Positions 57,268 through 64,000 of a stretch of 64,000 nucleotides of DNA are shown in pieces. A program made the position numbers and the translations under genes. Below the pieces are notes generated by a model. That model made no database searches, was not told the DNA's origin, and was given only the letters and a program-made list of their open reading frames with translations. Position 1 is the first letter of the stretch; the number at the start of each line of letters is the position of its first letter. This stretch comes from Oscillospiraceae bacterium (lineage in GTDB: Bacteria > Bacillota > Clostridia > Oscillospirales > Oscillospiraceae), in contig CACYXE010000005.1 of assembly GCA_902778275.1 (NCBI GenBank), forward strand, positions 19,276 to 83,275, read 5' to 3'.

Positions 57268-57537
57268 TCACTGGTGGGCGGCGTCGTTGAGATGCCGCTC
57301 GATTTTTTGGATGGCCTCGGTGACGGGGCCGTTGCAGCCCTGCTCCTTCAGGCCCTTGAGACAGGCCAGCACGCCGTAGGTCAGCAGGCCCTGCTCGGCC
57401 TTGATGGCGCGGATGTCCTCGTCCTGGCTCTGCTGGCGGTGAAACCAGACAAAGCCCCGGTTGTAGTAGCCCAGCAGCGCGGCCACGGCCGCGGCCAGGG
57501 CCGCCGCGGTGACCAGGCTCTGGATGGTGATGGTCAT
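57268..57537 (-). CDS. Small phage-type membrane protein
   Basis: The 89-aa protein starts TITIQSLVTAAALAAAVAAL, an N-terminal membrane segment, followed by a charged region (FHRQQSQDEDIRAIKAEQGL) and a helical tail (VTEAIQKIERHLNDAAHQ). AGGAGG lies 9 nt before the ATG at 57537, which overlaps the endolysin stop. Position between holin and endolysin suggests a lysis accessory or XhlA-like protein; family not certain. Confidence 0.65.
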   Translation of the reverse strand: MTITIQSLVTAAALAAAVAALLGYYNRGFVWFHRQQSQDEDIRAIKAEQGLLTYGVLACLKGLKEQGCNGPVTEAIQKIERHLNDAAHQ

Positions 57538-58355
57538 GGTTGCGTACCTCCTGTAGTGGATAGCCCCAGCAAAGCGGACCAGGTGGCGGGGCCGACGATC
57601 CCGTCCACGCTGAGCCTGTGGCCCCGCTGGAAGCCCTCCGCCGCGCCCTGGGTGGCGGGGCCGAAGTCCCCGTCCGCGCCCCGGGGGCCGCAGCGATAGC
57701 CCCGGCCGATCAGCAGCAGCTGCAGGGCCCGGACCGTCTCGCCGCTGTCGCCCCGGCGGAGCGTGGGAATGGCGAGAGAGTTTTGCGTTTTGAGATTCGA
57801 GATTCGTGAGGACGGGGGGTGCGGAGAGGACGAGGGGGCGGGGTCTTCCGTGGCCAGGGAGGCGTAGTCCGGCTGGCCGTAGCCCCGGATGAAGCGGGCC
57901 CCGGCGCAGAGCTTCCGCTCCGAAACCGCGTCGGAGCGGTTCCCCTCCACCACGGTGAGCAGGTCGCCGTCCACGGCGGTGACGATCCCCACGTGGTCCG
58001 CCGTGCCGGTGCAGTCGCCTACGCCGTCGTCGTCCCAGTCGTAGAAGATGATATCCCCGATCCTGGGCACGGCGAAGTCCTGCTCCTCCCAGCGGCCCGC
58101 CGCCTTGTACAGGGCAATCATGGCCTGGCAGCTGCAATGGGGAAAGACGATCCGCCCCAGAGAGCACTGCTCGGCCACCGTCGACACGAAGGCCGCGCAC
58201 CAGGGATCGTCGTAGCCCAGCCTCAGCCCGCCGGGCAGGGGGCGGATGGCGTTGTAGCGGTCGATGATGGGCCGGTGGCTGCCGTCCGCCTCCTTCGCCC
58301 CCAGCCAGGACCGGGCGGTATCGCAGAGCTGCCGCCGCAGCTGCAGCTCGGTCAT
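57534..58355 (-). CDS. Phage endolysin: CHAP amidase with peptidoglycan-binding domain
   Basis: The 273-aa protein has a CHAP/NlpC-type catalytic domain (residues 1-165): Cys in GYDDPWCAAFVSTVAEQ, His in GTADHVGIVTAVDGD, and Asn/Glu in LTVVEGNRSDAV. The linker 171-192 reads SSSPHPPSSRISNLKTQNSL, which is the translation of a D-type intergenic repeat. A PG_binding_1 domain follows (GETVRALQLLLIGRGYRCGP; DFGPATQGAAEGFQRGHRLS). No signal peptide; export would rely on the holin. It overlaps the upstream phage gene by 4 bp. Confidence 0.87.
   Translation of the reverse strand: MTELQLRRQLCDTARSWLGAKEADGSHRPIIDRYNAIRPLPGGLRLGYDDPWCAAFVSTVAEQCSLGRIVFPHCSCQAMIALYKAAGRWEEQDFAVPRIGDIIFYDWDDDGVGDCTGTADHVGIVTAVDGDLLTVVEGNRSDAVSERKLCAGARFIRGYGQPDYASLATEDPAPSSSPHPPSSRISNLKTQNSLAIPTLRRGDSGETVRALQLLLIGRGYRCGPRGADGDFGPATQGAAEGFQRGHRLSVDGIVGPATWSALLGLSTTGGTQP
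57783..57811 (-). repeat. D-type microsatellite inside the endolysin linker
   Basis: The array ACGAATCTCGAATCTCAAAA (minus strand) lies in frame within the coding sequence of the endolysin, between its two domains. Confidence 0.7.
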
Positions 58356-59194
58356 ACCAGCAGCCCCTTGTAGGAGCTGCCCCGGCTGTTGGTGACGATG
58401 CCGGAGGAGCCGGACTTGCCGCTCCCGGCGGCGGCCACCGCCTGCCTGGCGGTGGCGCCGGTGACCCCGTCGGCGGTGGCCTTGCCGGTGCGGGCGGCGC
58501 TGGCGGTCGTGGTGGTCTTGGCTCTGCTGCCGCCGCCCCCGCCGCCTCCGCCGCCGCCGGAGGCGGGCAGCAGCTTGTTGGCGCGCAGGTACTCCCGGCG
58601 CAGGGCGTTGGCCTGGGCGCGGCTGAGACCCGCCGCCGCCAGCTCCGCCGCGCTGGGCTGATAGCCGGTGTTGGAGATCAGCTTGACAAGGTTCGCGTAG
58701 GCGGTCTGCTGCTGCTTGTAGGCCTGCTGCTGCCGGGCGGCCGCCTGCTGGGCCTCATAGCGCCGGTCCGCCAGGGCGTCCCGGCTGCGCTGATAGGCGG
58801 TCTGCTGGCGCCGGGCCGCGTTGTCGTAGGCGTCCTGCAGGGCCGCGCCCTGGTCGCTGTACTGCTGCCAGGCCAGGCCGTACAGCTCCGGCAGCACCTC
58901 GCTGAGGGAGCGCAGGTACTCGTCGTACTGCTGCTGCCCGGCGCTCTGGGCGTAGCTGGAGCCGTAGCCCCCGGTGAGGGCCGCCGCCTGGCCCATGCTG
59001 TCCCGCATGGCCATGCGGCCGTCCTGTACATAGCGGTCGGCGTAGCTGCGGTACATGGGGTCGGCGCTGGGGTTATAGGAAAAGGCCTTGCGGCCGGTGA
59101 TGGCGGCGTAGAGGGCGTCTACCTCCCGGTCCGCCGCGGAAAGCGCGTCCCCGGCCGGGTCGGGCCGGGACGCGGAACTGGTATACTGTGCCAT
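58352..59194 (-). CDS. Phage structural protein, Gln/Ala-rich
   Basis: The 280-aa protein is helical and rich in Gln, Ala and Tyr (QAAARQQQAYKQQQTAYANL). An early conserved part reads DREVDALYAAITGRKAFSYN, and a Gly run (GGGGGGGGGG) precedes a Thr/Ala/Gly tail. Similar proteins lie beside endolysin and tail genes in Clostridial prophage-like blocks; some act as virion or tail-needle components. I cannot name the family. GAAAGGAG-type site precedes the ATG. Confidence 0.6.
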   Translation of the reverse strand: MAQYTSSASRPDPAGDALSAADREVDALYAAITGRKAFSYNPSADPMYRSYADRYVQDGRMAMRDSMGQAAALTGGYGSSYAQSAGQQQYDEYLRSLSEVLPELYGLAWQQYSDQGAALQDAYDNAARRQQTAYQRSRDALADRRYEAQQAAARQQQAYKQQQTAYANLVKLISNTGYQPSAAELAAAGLSRAQANALRREYLRANKLLPASGGGGGGGGGGSRAKTTTTASAARTGKATADGVTGATARQAVAAAGSGKSGSSGIVTNSRGSSYKGLLV

Positions 59195-59233
59195 GGTTTT
59201 CTCCTTTCTGTTGGGGCTGTGCCGCCGGCGGCG

Positions 59234-61045
59234 TCATTCACAGCTGTCCTTCCGGTACAGCACGTACCAGCGGAAGACGCCGGTGTACGCGCCGGTGATG
59301 CTCCTGGCCAGGACGTACAGGGTATTGCCGCCGCCCAGATACACACGGGTCGCCGCCATGTTGGACGAGTTGGTGCTGGGGAAGGCGTAGCCCACCACGC
59401 CGATGGGGGTGAAGCCCGGCCGGGAGGCGTCCGCCGTCACGGTCTGGCTGCTGCCGGAGGACACGTTCAGGGCCGCGGACTCCACCGTCTTCACCTGGAG
59501 CATATCGGCCAGCAGCTCCGGCACCCCGCCGGAGAAGACCGCCCGCTCCGTATCGGGCGCCGTGCCCCGCACCAGCTCCCAGTCGGCCGGGATCTCCAGC
59601 ACCCTGTCCGCCTCCGGGGCCTTGCCGAAGCCCACCGCCGTGGCGTCGGCGTTGAACTTCATGGCCCATTTCCGGCTGCTGATGACGCCGGTCGCGGAGG
59701 CGCTGCCGCCCAGGGCGTCGGTCAGGGTGATCCGGGCCGTGTAGGTCAGGTCGGCGTTCAGGCCGCCGACCAGCTGCGGCGTGCCGCTCTGCATGGGCGT
59801 CTCGGCGCCGTAGCTGCCGCCCCGGGTGCTGTTGGCCACGGTCATGGTCATGGCGTTGTGGCCGTCCAGCGGGGCGATGATCCCGGTGGCGCAGGCCCGC
59901 AGCCAGGTCCCGTCCTCCGCCGGGGCGCCGGTCTGGTCGGCCCGGATCAGGGACACGCCGGTGAGGCTGGGCTGGGCGTAGGGCTCCACGGTCAGGCTCC
60001 GGGTCACGGAGGCGCTCAGGCCCCGGCTGTCGGTGACCGTGAGGGTGGCGGTGAGGCTGCCGGAGACCGGGAGCGGGGCGCTGGTCTGGACGGCGGCGGC
60101 GCCGCTGACCGTGGTGCCGCCCACGCTCAGGGCGTAGCTGCTGACGGACGCGCCGTACTGTCCGGCGGCGGTGATGGACGCGCGCGCCTTGCTGTGGCCC
60201 TGGACGCAGACCGGCAGGCCCTCCGCCGCCGTGCCGCCGTTGTCGCAGCTCAGCTCGGCCGCCGAGATGACCGGACCCGCCTCGTCGGGGAAGCGGACGG
60301 TGACGGTCCGGGTCCGGCTGCCCCACTCCGCGCTGCCGTAAAAGGTGGTGGCGGTGATGGTGGCCTGGGCGCTCCCGGCGTCGGGGATCGCCGGGCCGTA
60401 CTCGCTGAGAGACGGGGTCCAGGTGAAGTTGGAGGCGGCGCTCTTCGTGGCCAGGGTTTTGGTGATGCCGCCGCAGCGGACGGTGACGGTGTTGGTCACG
60501 CCGCTGACACTGTTGGACAGGGTGATGGGGATGGGGCTGCCGAAGGTCCCGGCGCCGGCGCTGATGCTGCTGGCCGTGCCGTAGACGCCGGAGGTCTTCA
60601 GGGTGCAGCTGCCCAGGTTGAAGCGGGTGGTCCCGGAGAAGTTGGAGGCCGGGAAGATCCACAGGTAGTAGACGGTGTTGGGCAGGAGCTTCACGCTCAG
60701 GCTCCCGGACGCGTACTTGTCGGCATAGCTGTAGGTCGTGATCGCGTAGCCCTTGTTGCCCTTGTATCCCACATAGGCGTCGGCGGCCCTGCCGATGGCG
60801 AAGCGCATGCGGCCGATGCTGTCGTCGCTGCTGGAGGAGCCGCGCACGGTGCAGCGGACGTTATTGAGCCGGAAGCTCATGCCGGTGGCGCCGTAGCCGT
60901 CGGTGGTGAATTTGTAGCGGCACACGCAGACCGCGCCGACGCTGGCGTCGTAGGTGGTGCCTACGATGTCCTCGCCGGGGCGGGCGGTGGTCCCGGACCA
61001 GCCGGTGATGCCGCCGCTGCCGTTGATGGTGACGTTGATGGCCAT
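59234..61045 (-). CDS. Phage minor structural/tail protein (DUF859-like)
   Basis: The 603-aa protein is beta-rich. It contains GVTNTVTVRCGGITKTLATK, SNFTWTPSLSEYGPAIPDAG and a repeat of Ig-like strands (SGSLTATLTVTDSRGLSASV). The C-terminal WAMKFNADATAVGFGKAPEA block matches the DUF859 family of siphophage minor structural proteins. It probably forms a tail-tip or baseplate fibre. It lies 3 bp after the preceding structural gene. Confidence 0.72.
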   Translation of the reverse strand: MAINVTINGSGGITGWSGTTARPGEDIVGTTYDASVGAVCVCRYKFTTDGYGATGMSFRLNNVRCTVRGSSSSDDSIGRMRFAIGRAADAYVGYKGNKGYAITTYSYADKYASGSLSVKLLPNTVYYLWIFPASNFSGTTRFNLGSCTLKTSGVYGTASSISAGAGTFGSPIPITLSNSVSGVTNTVTVRCGGITKTLATKSAASNFTWTPSLSEYGPAIPDAGSAQATITATTFYGSAEWGSRTRTVTVRFPDEAGPVISAAELSCDNGGTAAEGLPVCVQGHSKARASITAAGQYGASVSSYALSVGGTTVSGAAAVQTSAPLPVSGSLTATLTVTDSRGLSASVTRSLTVEPYAQPSLTGVSLIRADQTGAPAEDGTWLRACATGIIAPLDGHNAMTMTVANSTRGGSYGAETPMQSGTPQLVGGLNADLTYTARITLTDALGGSASATGVISSRKWAMKFNADATAVGFGKAPEADRVLEIPADWELVRGTAPDTERAVFSGGVPELLADMLQVKTVESAALNVSSGSSQTVTADASRPGFTPIGVVGYAFPSTNSSNMAATRVYLGGGNTLYVLARSITGAYTGVFRWYVLYRKDSCE

Positions 61046-61048
61046 GGT

Positions 61049-61846
61049 TCAGCCTCCCGTGTATTTGATGCCCAGGCCGCCGGCGCTGCGCAGCTGCCAG
61101 CTGTCGCCCAGGTCGATGCTGTCCACCGCCCGCATGCGCGTCACGTGCAGCATGCCGTCGGCGGAGTCGAACCAGCCCCGCTTGGCGCCGTTGATCCAGA
61201 ACTGCCAGCCGGTGGCCGTGTACAGGCCCAGGGTCTGGCCCGGCGACAGCTCGTAGTAGGTCAGGCCGCCGGCGCTGTGGGTCTGGCCGGTGAAGCGCAG
61301 GCTCTCGGCGATGGCGATGCCCAGCACCTGCTCCCCGGTCTCCGGGTCGGTGATGAGCCCCCGGCGGATCTCGCCCCGGATGGCGGTCAGGTAGCTGTCC
61401 AGGGCGTCCAGGGCGGCGGCCTGGGCGTCGATGCGCCGGGCGAAGTCGTAGCTCTCCACCACGCTGCGGGCGGTGGCCGTCATGGTCAGGGCCGCCTGCT
61501 CGGTGTAGGCGCCGAAGTCGGACCGGGCCAGGTAGTCCTCCCGCAGGGAGGCGTCCACCCGGTCCACGTTCTGCTGCACGGTGTCCAGCTCCGTGTCCAG
61601 GCGGCGGGCGGTCTTGGTGATCAGGGCGCGCAGCTCCCCGGCGTTGAGCCGGGCGGCCTCCGCGTCGGCGGCGGGGGCAGCGGCCGGTGCTGTGGAGGCG
61701 GACGCCGGGGCGGGCGTGGCGGAGGCGGCCTCGTCGGCGGCCTCCCGGGCCGCCTCGAGGCTGCGGGCCATGCGCACCAGGTAGTCCCGCAGGGCGCTCA
61801 GCTGCTGCTGCTCGCTGCCCTTTAAGATGGGGGGGTATTCGAACAT
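61049..61846 (-). CDS. Phage tail protein, coiled-coil N-terminus
   Basis: The 265-aa protein begins FEYPPILKGSEQQQLSALRD. It has a helical, Ala-rich N-terminal half (ALITKTARRLDTELDTVQQN) and a beta C-terminal half (GWQFWINGAKRGWFDSADGM). Such proteins are tail-fibre or baseplate parts near DUF859 genes. AAAGGAGCATC precedes the ATG at 61846; an upstream in-frame start would translate repeat DNA (SSPRISNLKTRIS), so I reject it. Confidence 0.65.
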   Translation of the reverse strand: MFEYPPILKGSEQQQLSALRDYLVRMARSLEAAREAADEAASATPAPASASTAPAAAPAADAEAARLNAGELRALITKTARRLDTELDTVQQNVDRVDASLREDYLARSDFGAYTEQAALTMTATARSVVESYDFARRIDAQAAALDALDSYLTAIRGEIRRGLITDPETGEQVLGIAIAESLRFTGQTHSAGGLTYYELSPGQTLGLYTATGWQFWINGAKRGWFDSADGMLHVTRMRAVDSIDLGDSWQLRSAGGLGIKYTGG

Positions 61847-61849
61847 GAT

Positions 61850-62055
61850 GCTCCTTTCAGTCGCTTTCGAGATTCGAGTTTTGAGATTCGAGATTCGAGG
61901 AGACGAAGGATGCGGATTGCCACGTCGCTTCGCTCCTCGCAATGACAGGGAGCGGAGATTCGAGAATCGAGAATCGAGATTCGAGGAGACGAGAGACGCG
62001 GCGGGCTTCGACCCGGAGACTCGAATCTCGAATCTCGAATCTCAAAACTGAAAAC
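61850..62055. repeat. D and A repeats between two phage genes
   Basis: About 200 bp without a gene. D arrays at 61866-61901 and 61953-62058 flank an A copy (61913-61950). The right D array begins at the stop codon of the next gene (62056-62058) in that gene's orientation. Confidence 0.75.
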
Positions 62056-63807
62056 TCACATATCGCTTCCGGTCTCCAGCACCCGGGTCAGGGCGTAGAT
62101 GCGGCACTCGCCCTCGCCCGCCAGGCGCAGCTGCATGTGGTCGCAGCGGCGGGGCCGGATGGGGATGGACACGGTGCCCGTGCCGGAGATGGACAGCTGC
62201 CCGCTCTCCTCCCAGTCCCCCTCCGAGTCGTAGCGCAGGTAGATCGTCAGCCGGGCCCCCCGCTGCATCCGCAGGCTCAGATTGTAGCGGGAGACGTACT
62301 TCCGGTCCGCCGTCTGGTAGTGGAGGATGCCGGTCTCGGCCATCCAGTGCAGGCTCTCCTCGGGGGTGCCCACGCTGCCCTTCAGGGCCAGCACGTCGCC
62401 GCTGTCCCCGTCCAGGGCGTAGAGCTCCCCAACCGCGGCGGCAAAGCAGCTGACGTGCAGGCCGTCCTCCCGGTACCAGAGGCCCCGCTCCGTGTCGAAC
62501 ACGAACAGCTGCCAGTCCCCCGCCCCGTCCCGCATGGACAGGTAATAGCGGCCGTCCACGCAGCCGGCGGCGGCGCTGTCGTAGCGCTCCTCCCCCAGGG
62601 CGGCGCTGACCGACTGGGGGAAGCCCCCCTGCCAGACGCACACGTCCTCCCGGGACTTGTAGTACAGGCTCTCGCCCAGCACCTGCAGGGAGGCGGCGCT
62701 GCCCTTCTGCACGCCCCGGCAGGCGGTCTCGTCCAGGCGGTGCGCGCCGCCGGCGGACACCGTGACCATGTGGATGCGGTCCTCCTTGAAAAAGCAGGGA
62801 TGGCCCAGGTAGCTGACCGCCCCGGTGAACTCCCCGTCGGAGCCCAGGGAGGCGGTCCAGGAGTCGGTGGACAGGCCCAGGTACTGGCGAAAATTCTTGA
62901 AATCCCCCAGGGCCGAGGCGTAGATCTCGTTGACCACCTTGTCCCCGTCGTGGCCGTAGCGGCAGCCCCAGAGCCGGTTCTGGCACTGGCAGACGTAGTC
63001 CATGTCCGGGACCGTCCGCCGCAGGCGGACAGTGCCCGAGGCGGTGCGGGCCCCCTCGATCAGGCCCGCCAGCACGATCCAGTCCTTCTCCTGCTCCCCG
63101 CCGCCCAGGGCGTAGAGGATCTTTTCGCCGTTGAGGCCGTCGAAGTCCAATCCGGTGACGCTCACGCCGTCGAACTGCCGGAACAGGGCGGGCAGCTGCC
63201 CCATGGAGGGCAGGGTCACCTTGGTGTAGACCGTGGCCAGCTCCGTCCACAGGTTCAGGGACGCGGACCACTGCAGCAGACGGCGTCCGCCGCCGGAAGT
63301 GTCCAGCCACAGCTGGGCGTTCTCCGGCTCCGCCGGCTCCTCGCCGCCCACCGTGGGGTCGGGGAGGGTCTCCCCGTCCAGGGTGCAGAGATGGTACTCG
63401 ATATCGCCGCTTACCGTCAGGTCCGCCTCCATGGATCCGAAGTCCGCCGGGTCCTCGGTGCTGCAGTAGCGCTTGTCCGGGAAGATGAGCACGTAGGCGC
63501 CCATGCTGACAAGCTGCTTGGGCCCCGGCGTCAGGCCGGTGAGGCCGGTGGGCGCGCCGTTGACGTAGAGGGCGCCGCCGTCCACCCAGCACAGGGCGTC
63601 CTTGCCGATCAGGCCGCCGGGGCTTTGGAGGGTGGTGAGAGTGCCCCGGAGCGGCCGGGTCGACAGCAGCGGCCAGTGCCGGGCGGACAGGTTCTCGGTG
63701 TCGTAGAAGCAGCCGTCGGGGATCTTCAGCCGGTGGTCGTAGCCGTTGAACACGTCGGTGACGATCCGGGTCTGCTTCGACGGGCTGAGGGTGGGAAATA
63801 TGGGCAT
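62056..63807 (-). CDS. Large phage structural protein of unknown type
   Basis: The 583-aa protein is beta-rich with many Trp, Tyr and Asp residues: LSPSKQTRIVTDVFNGYDHR at the start, repeated YxL/GxxYALDGDSGDV blocks that suggest a propeller, and TVSIPIRPRRCDHMQLRLAG near the end. It lies with tail-type genes in the same orientation and shares their AAAGGAG ribosome site. A tail or receptor-binding role is likely; I cannot name the family. Confidence 0.6.
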   Translation of the reverse strand: MPIFPTLSPSKQTRIVTDVFNGYDHRLKIPDGCFYDTENLSARHWPLLSTRPLRGTLTTLQSPGGLIGKDALCWVDGGALYVNGAPTGLTGLTPGPKQLVSMGAYVLIFPDKRYCSTEDPADFGSMEADLTVSGDIEYHLCTLDGETLPDPTVGGEEPAEPENAQLWLDTSGGGRRLLQWSASLNLWTELATVYTKVTLPSMGQLPALFRQFDGVSVTGLDFDGLNGEKILYALGGGEQEKDWIVLAGLIEGARTASGTVRLRRTVPDMDYVCQCQNRLWGCRYGHDGDKVVNEIYASALGDFKNFRQYLGLSTDSWTASLGSDGEFTGAVSYLGHPCFFKEDRIHMVTVSAGGAHRLDETACRGVQKGSAASLQVLGESLYYKSREDVCVWQGGFPQSVSAALGEERYDSAAAGCVDGRYYLSMRDGAGDWQLFVFDTERGLWYREDGLHVSCFAAAVGELYALDGDSGDVLALKGSVGTPEESLHWMAETGILHYQTADRKYVSRYNLSLRMQRGARLTIYLRYDSEGDWEESGQLSISGTGTVSIPIRPRRCDHMQLRLAGEGECRIYALTRVLETGSDM

Positions 63808-63823
63808 AGCGTTGGCTCCTTTC

Positions 63824-63910
63824 AGTCGCAGTTTTTAGTTTTGAGTTTCGAGATTCGAGATTCGAGTCTCCGGGTCGAAGCCCGCCGCGGCTCTCGTCTC
63901 TCGTCTCTGC
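63824..63910. repeat. D-type repeat next to the right inverted repeat
   Basis: AGTTTTTAGTTTTGAGTTTC and further ATTCGAG units lead into the 90-bp element. No gene is visible. Confidence 0.65.
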
Positions 63911-64000
63911 CACGCCTTGCCGCATGCCGATTCCCGGGCCGGGCTTTCGTCGGCACAAGCTCCGGATCGTCTCGCTTCCCCGTATACGGGAAAGCTCGCT
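63911..64000 (-). repeat. Right copy of the 90-bp inverted repeat, reaching the window edge
   Basis: The sequence starts CACGCCTTGCCGCATGCCGA and matches the reverse complement of 56750-56839 with one mismatch over 90 bp. It may extend past the window. It contains the B-type core found elsewhere. Confidence 0.8.

Noticed and set aside
61866-62058. CRISPR array
   Set aside because: The repeated unit is 7-8 bp with no spacers and no cas genes are seen anywhere in the window.

Overview
The window looks like chromosomal DNA of a high-GC anaerobic Firmicute, most likely a Clostridia gut or rumen lineage of the Oscillospiraceae/Ruminococcaceae type. The reasons are AGGAGG-type ribosome sites, sigma-A promoters of the TTGACA-17-TATAAT kind, a MazF of the Firmicute NdoA type, split transketolases, a MobC/ParB/large-serine-recombinase island, and short dispersed intergenic repeats. 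The taxonomic call is inference from gene content only.

Region 1 (0.2-18.6 kb) is a sugar catabolic locus with two divergent operons that share a regulatory region at 13.4-14.0 kb. The minus operon runs from a ribose-type ABC transporter (binding lipoprotein, ATPase, permease) through a split transketolase, an FGGY kinase, a fucose/arabinose-isomerase-fold protein and an unknown 130-aa protein to E2 and E3 of a 2-oxoacid/acetoin dehydrogenase complex. E3 carries a frameshift. A LacI-type regulator follows. The plus operon encodes E1 alpha and beta, a free-standing lipoyl domain and a second split transketolase. I infer that a sugar is imported, isomerised, phosphorylated, cleaved by transketolase chemistry, and that a 2-oxo product is oxidised to an acyl-CoA. 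The substrate is unknown.

Region 2 (18.6-24.9 kb) is a decayed mobile island. It holds a broken secreted-protein gene, a broken coiled-coil gene, a ribbon-helix-helix regulator with a truncated zinc-ribbon/TIR protein, then MobC, ParB, a small protein and a large serine recombinase. It ends next to tRNA-Pro(GGG). Region 3 (24.9-48.2 kb) is high-GC chromosome: a rhomboid-like pseudoprotease, an aminotransferase, an RlmB-type methyltransferase, a giant acidic protein fused to a degenerate P-type ATPase, a two-gene surface-glycan operon with unusual fusions, an EF-G paralogue, an SGNH-like protein, an InlB-repeat surface protein, an RCC1-like protein, a type I toxin-antitoxin pair, pyrimidine nucleoside phosphorylase, MazF and a lipoprotein.

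Region 4 (48.3-54.6 kb) is the most interesting locus. It is a dlt-like operon (SGNH acyltransferase with FN3 domains, MBOAT, adenylation enzyme, acyl carrier protein) that also contains a catalytically intact formyltransferase. It may load, N-formylate and export an amino acid onto a surface polymer. Region 5 (54.6-64 kb) holds an SDR reductase with a PlsC acyltransferase, then a phage-type lysis and tail module (holin, small membrane protein, endolysin, four structural proteins), bracketed by 90-bp inverted copies of a dispersed repeat.

Several repeat families recur from 25.8 kb onward: an ATTGC...GCAAT element (A), two GC-rich elements (B, C) and a TGAGATTCGAG-type microsatellite (D). The microsatellite often begins exactly at stop codons, and some repeats sit in frame inside genes. 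A 178-bp element of seven consecutive hairpins lies at 42.0-42.2 kb.
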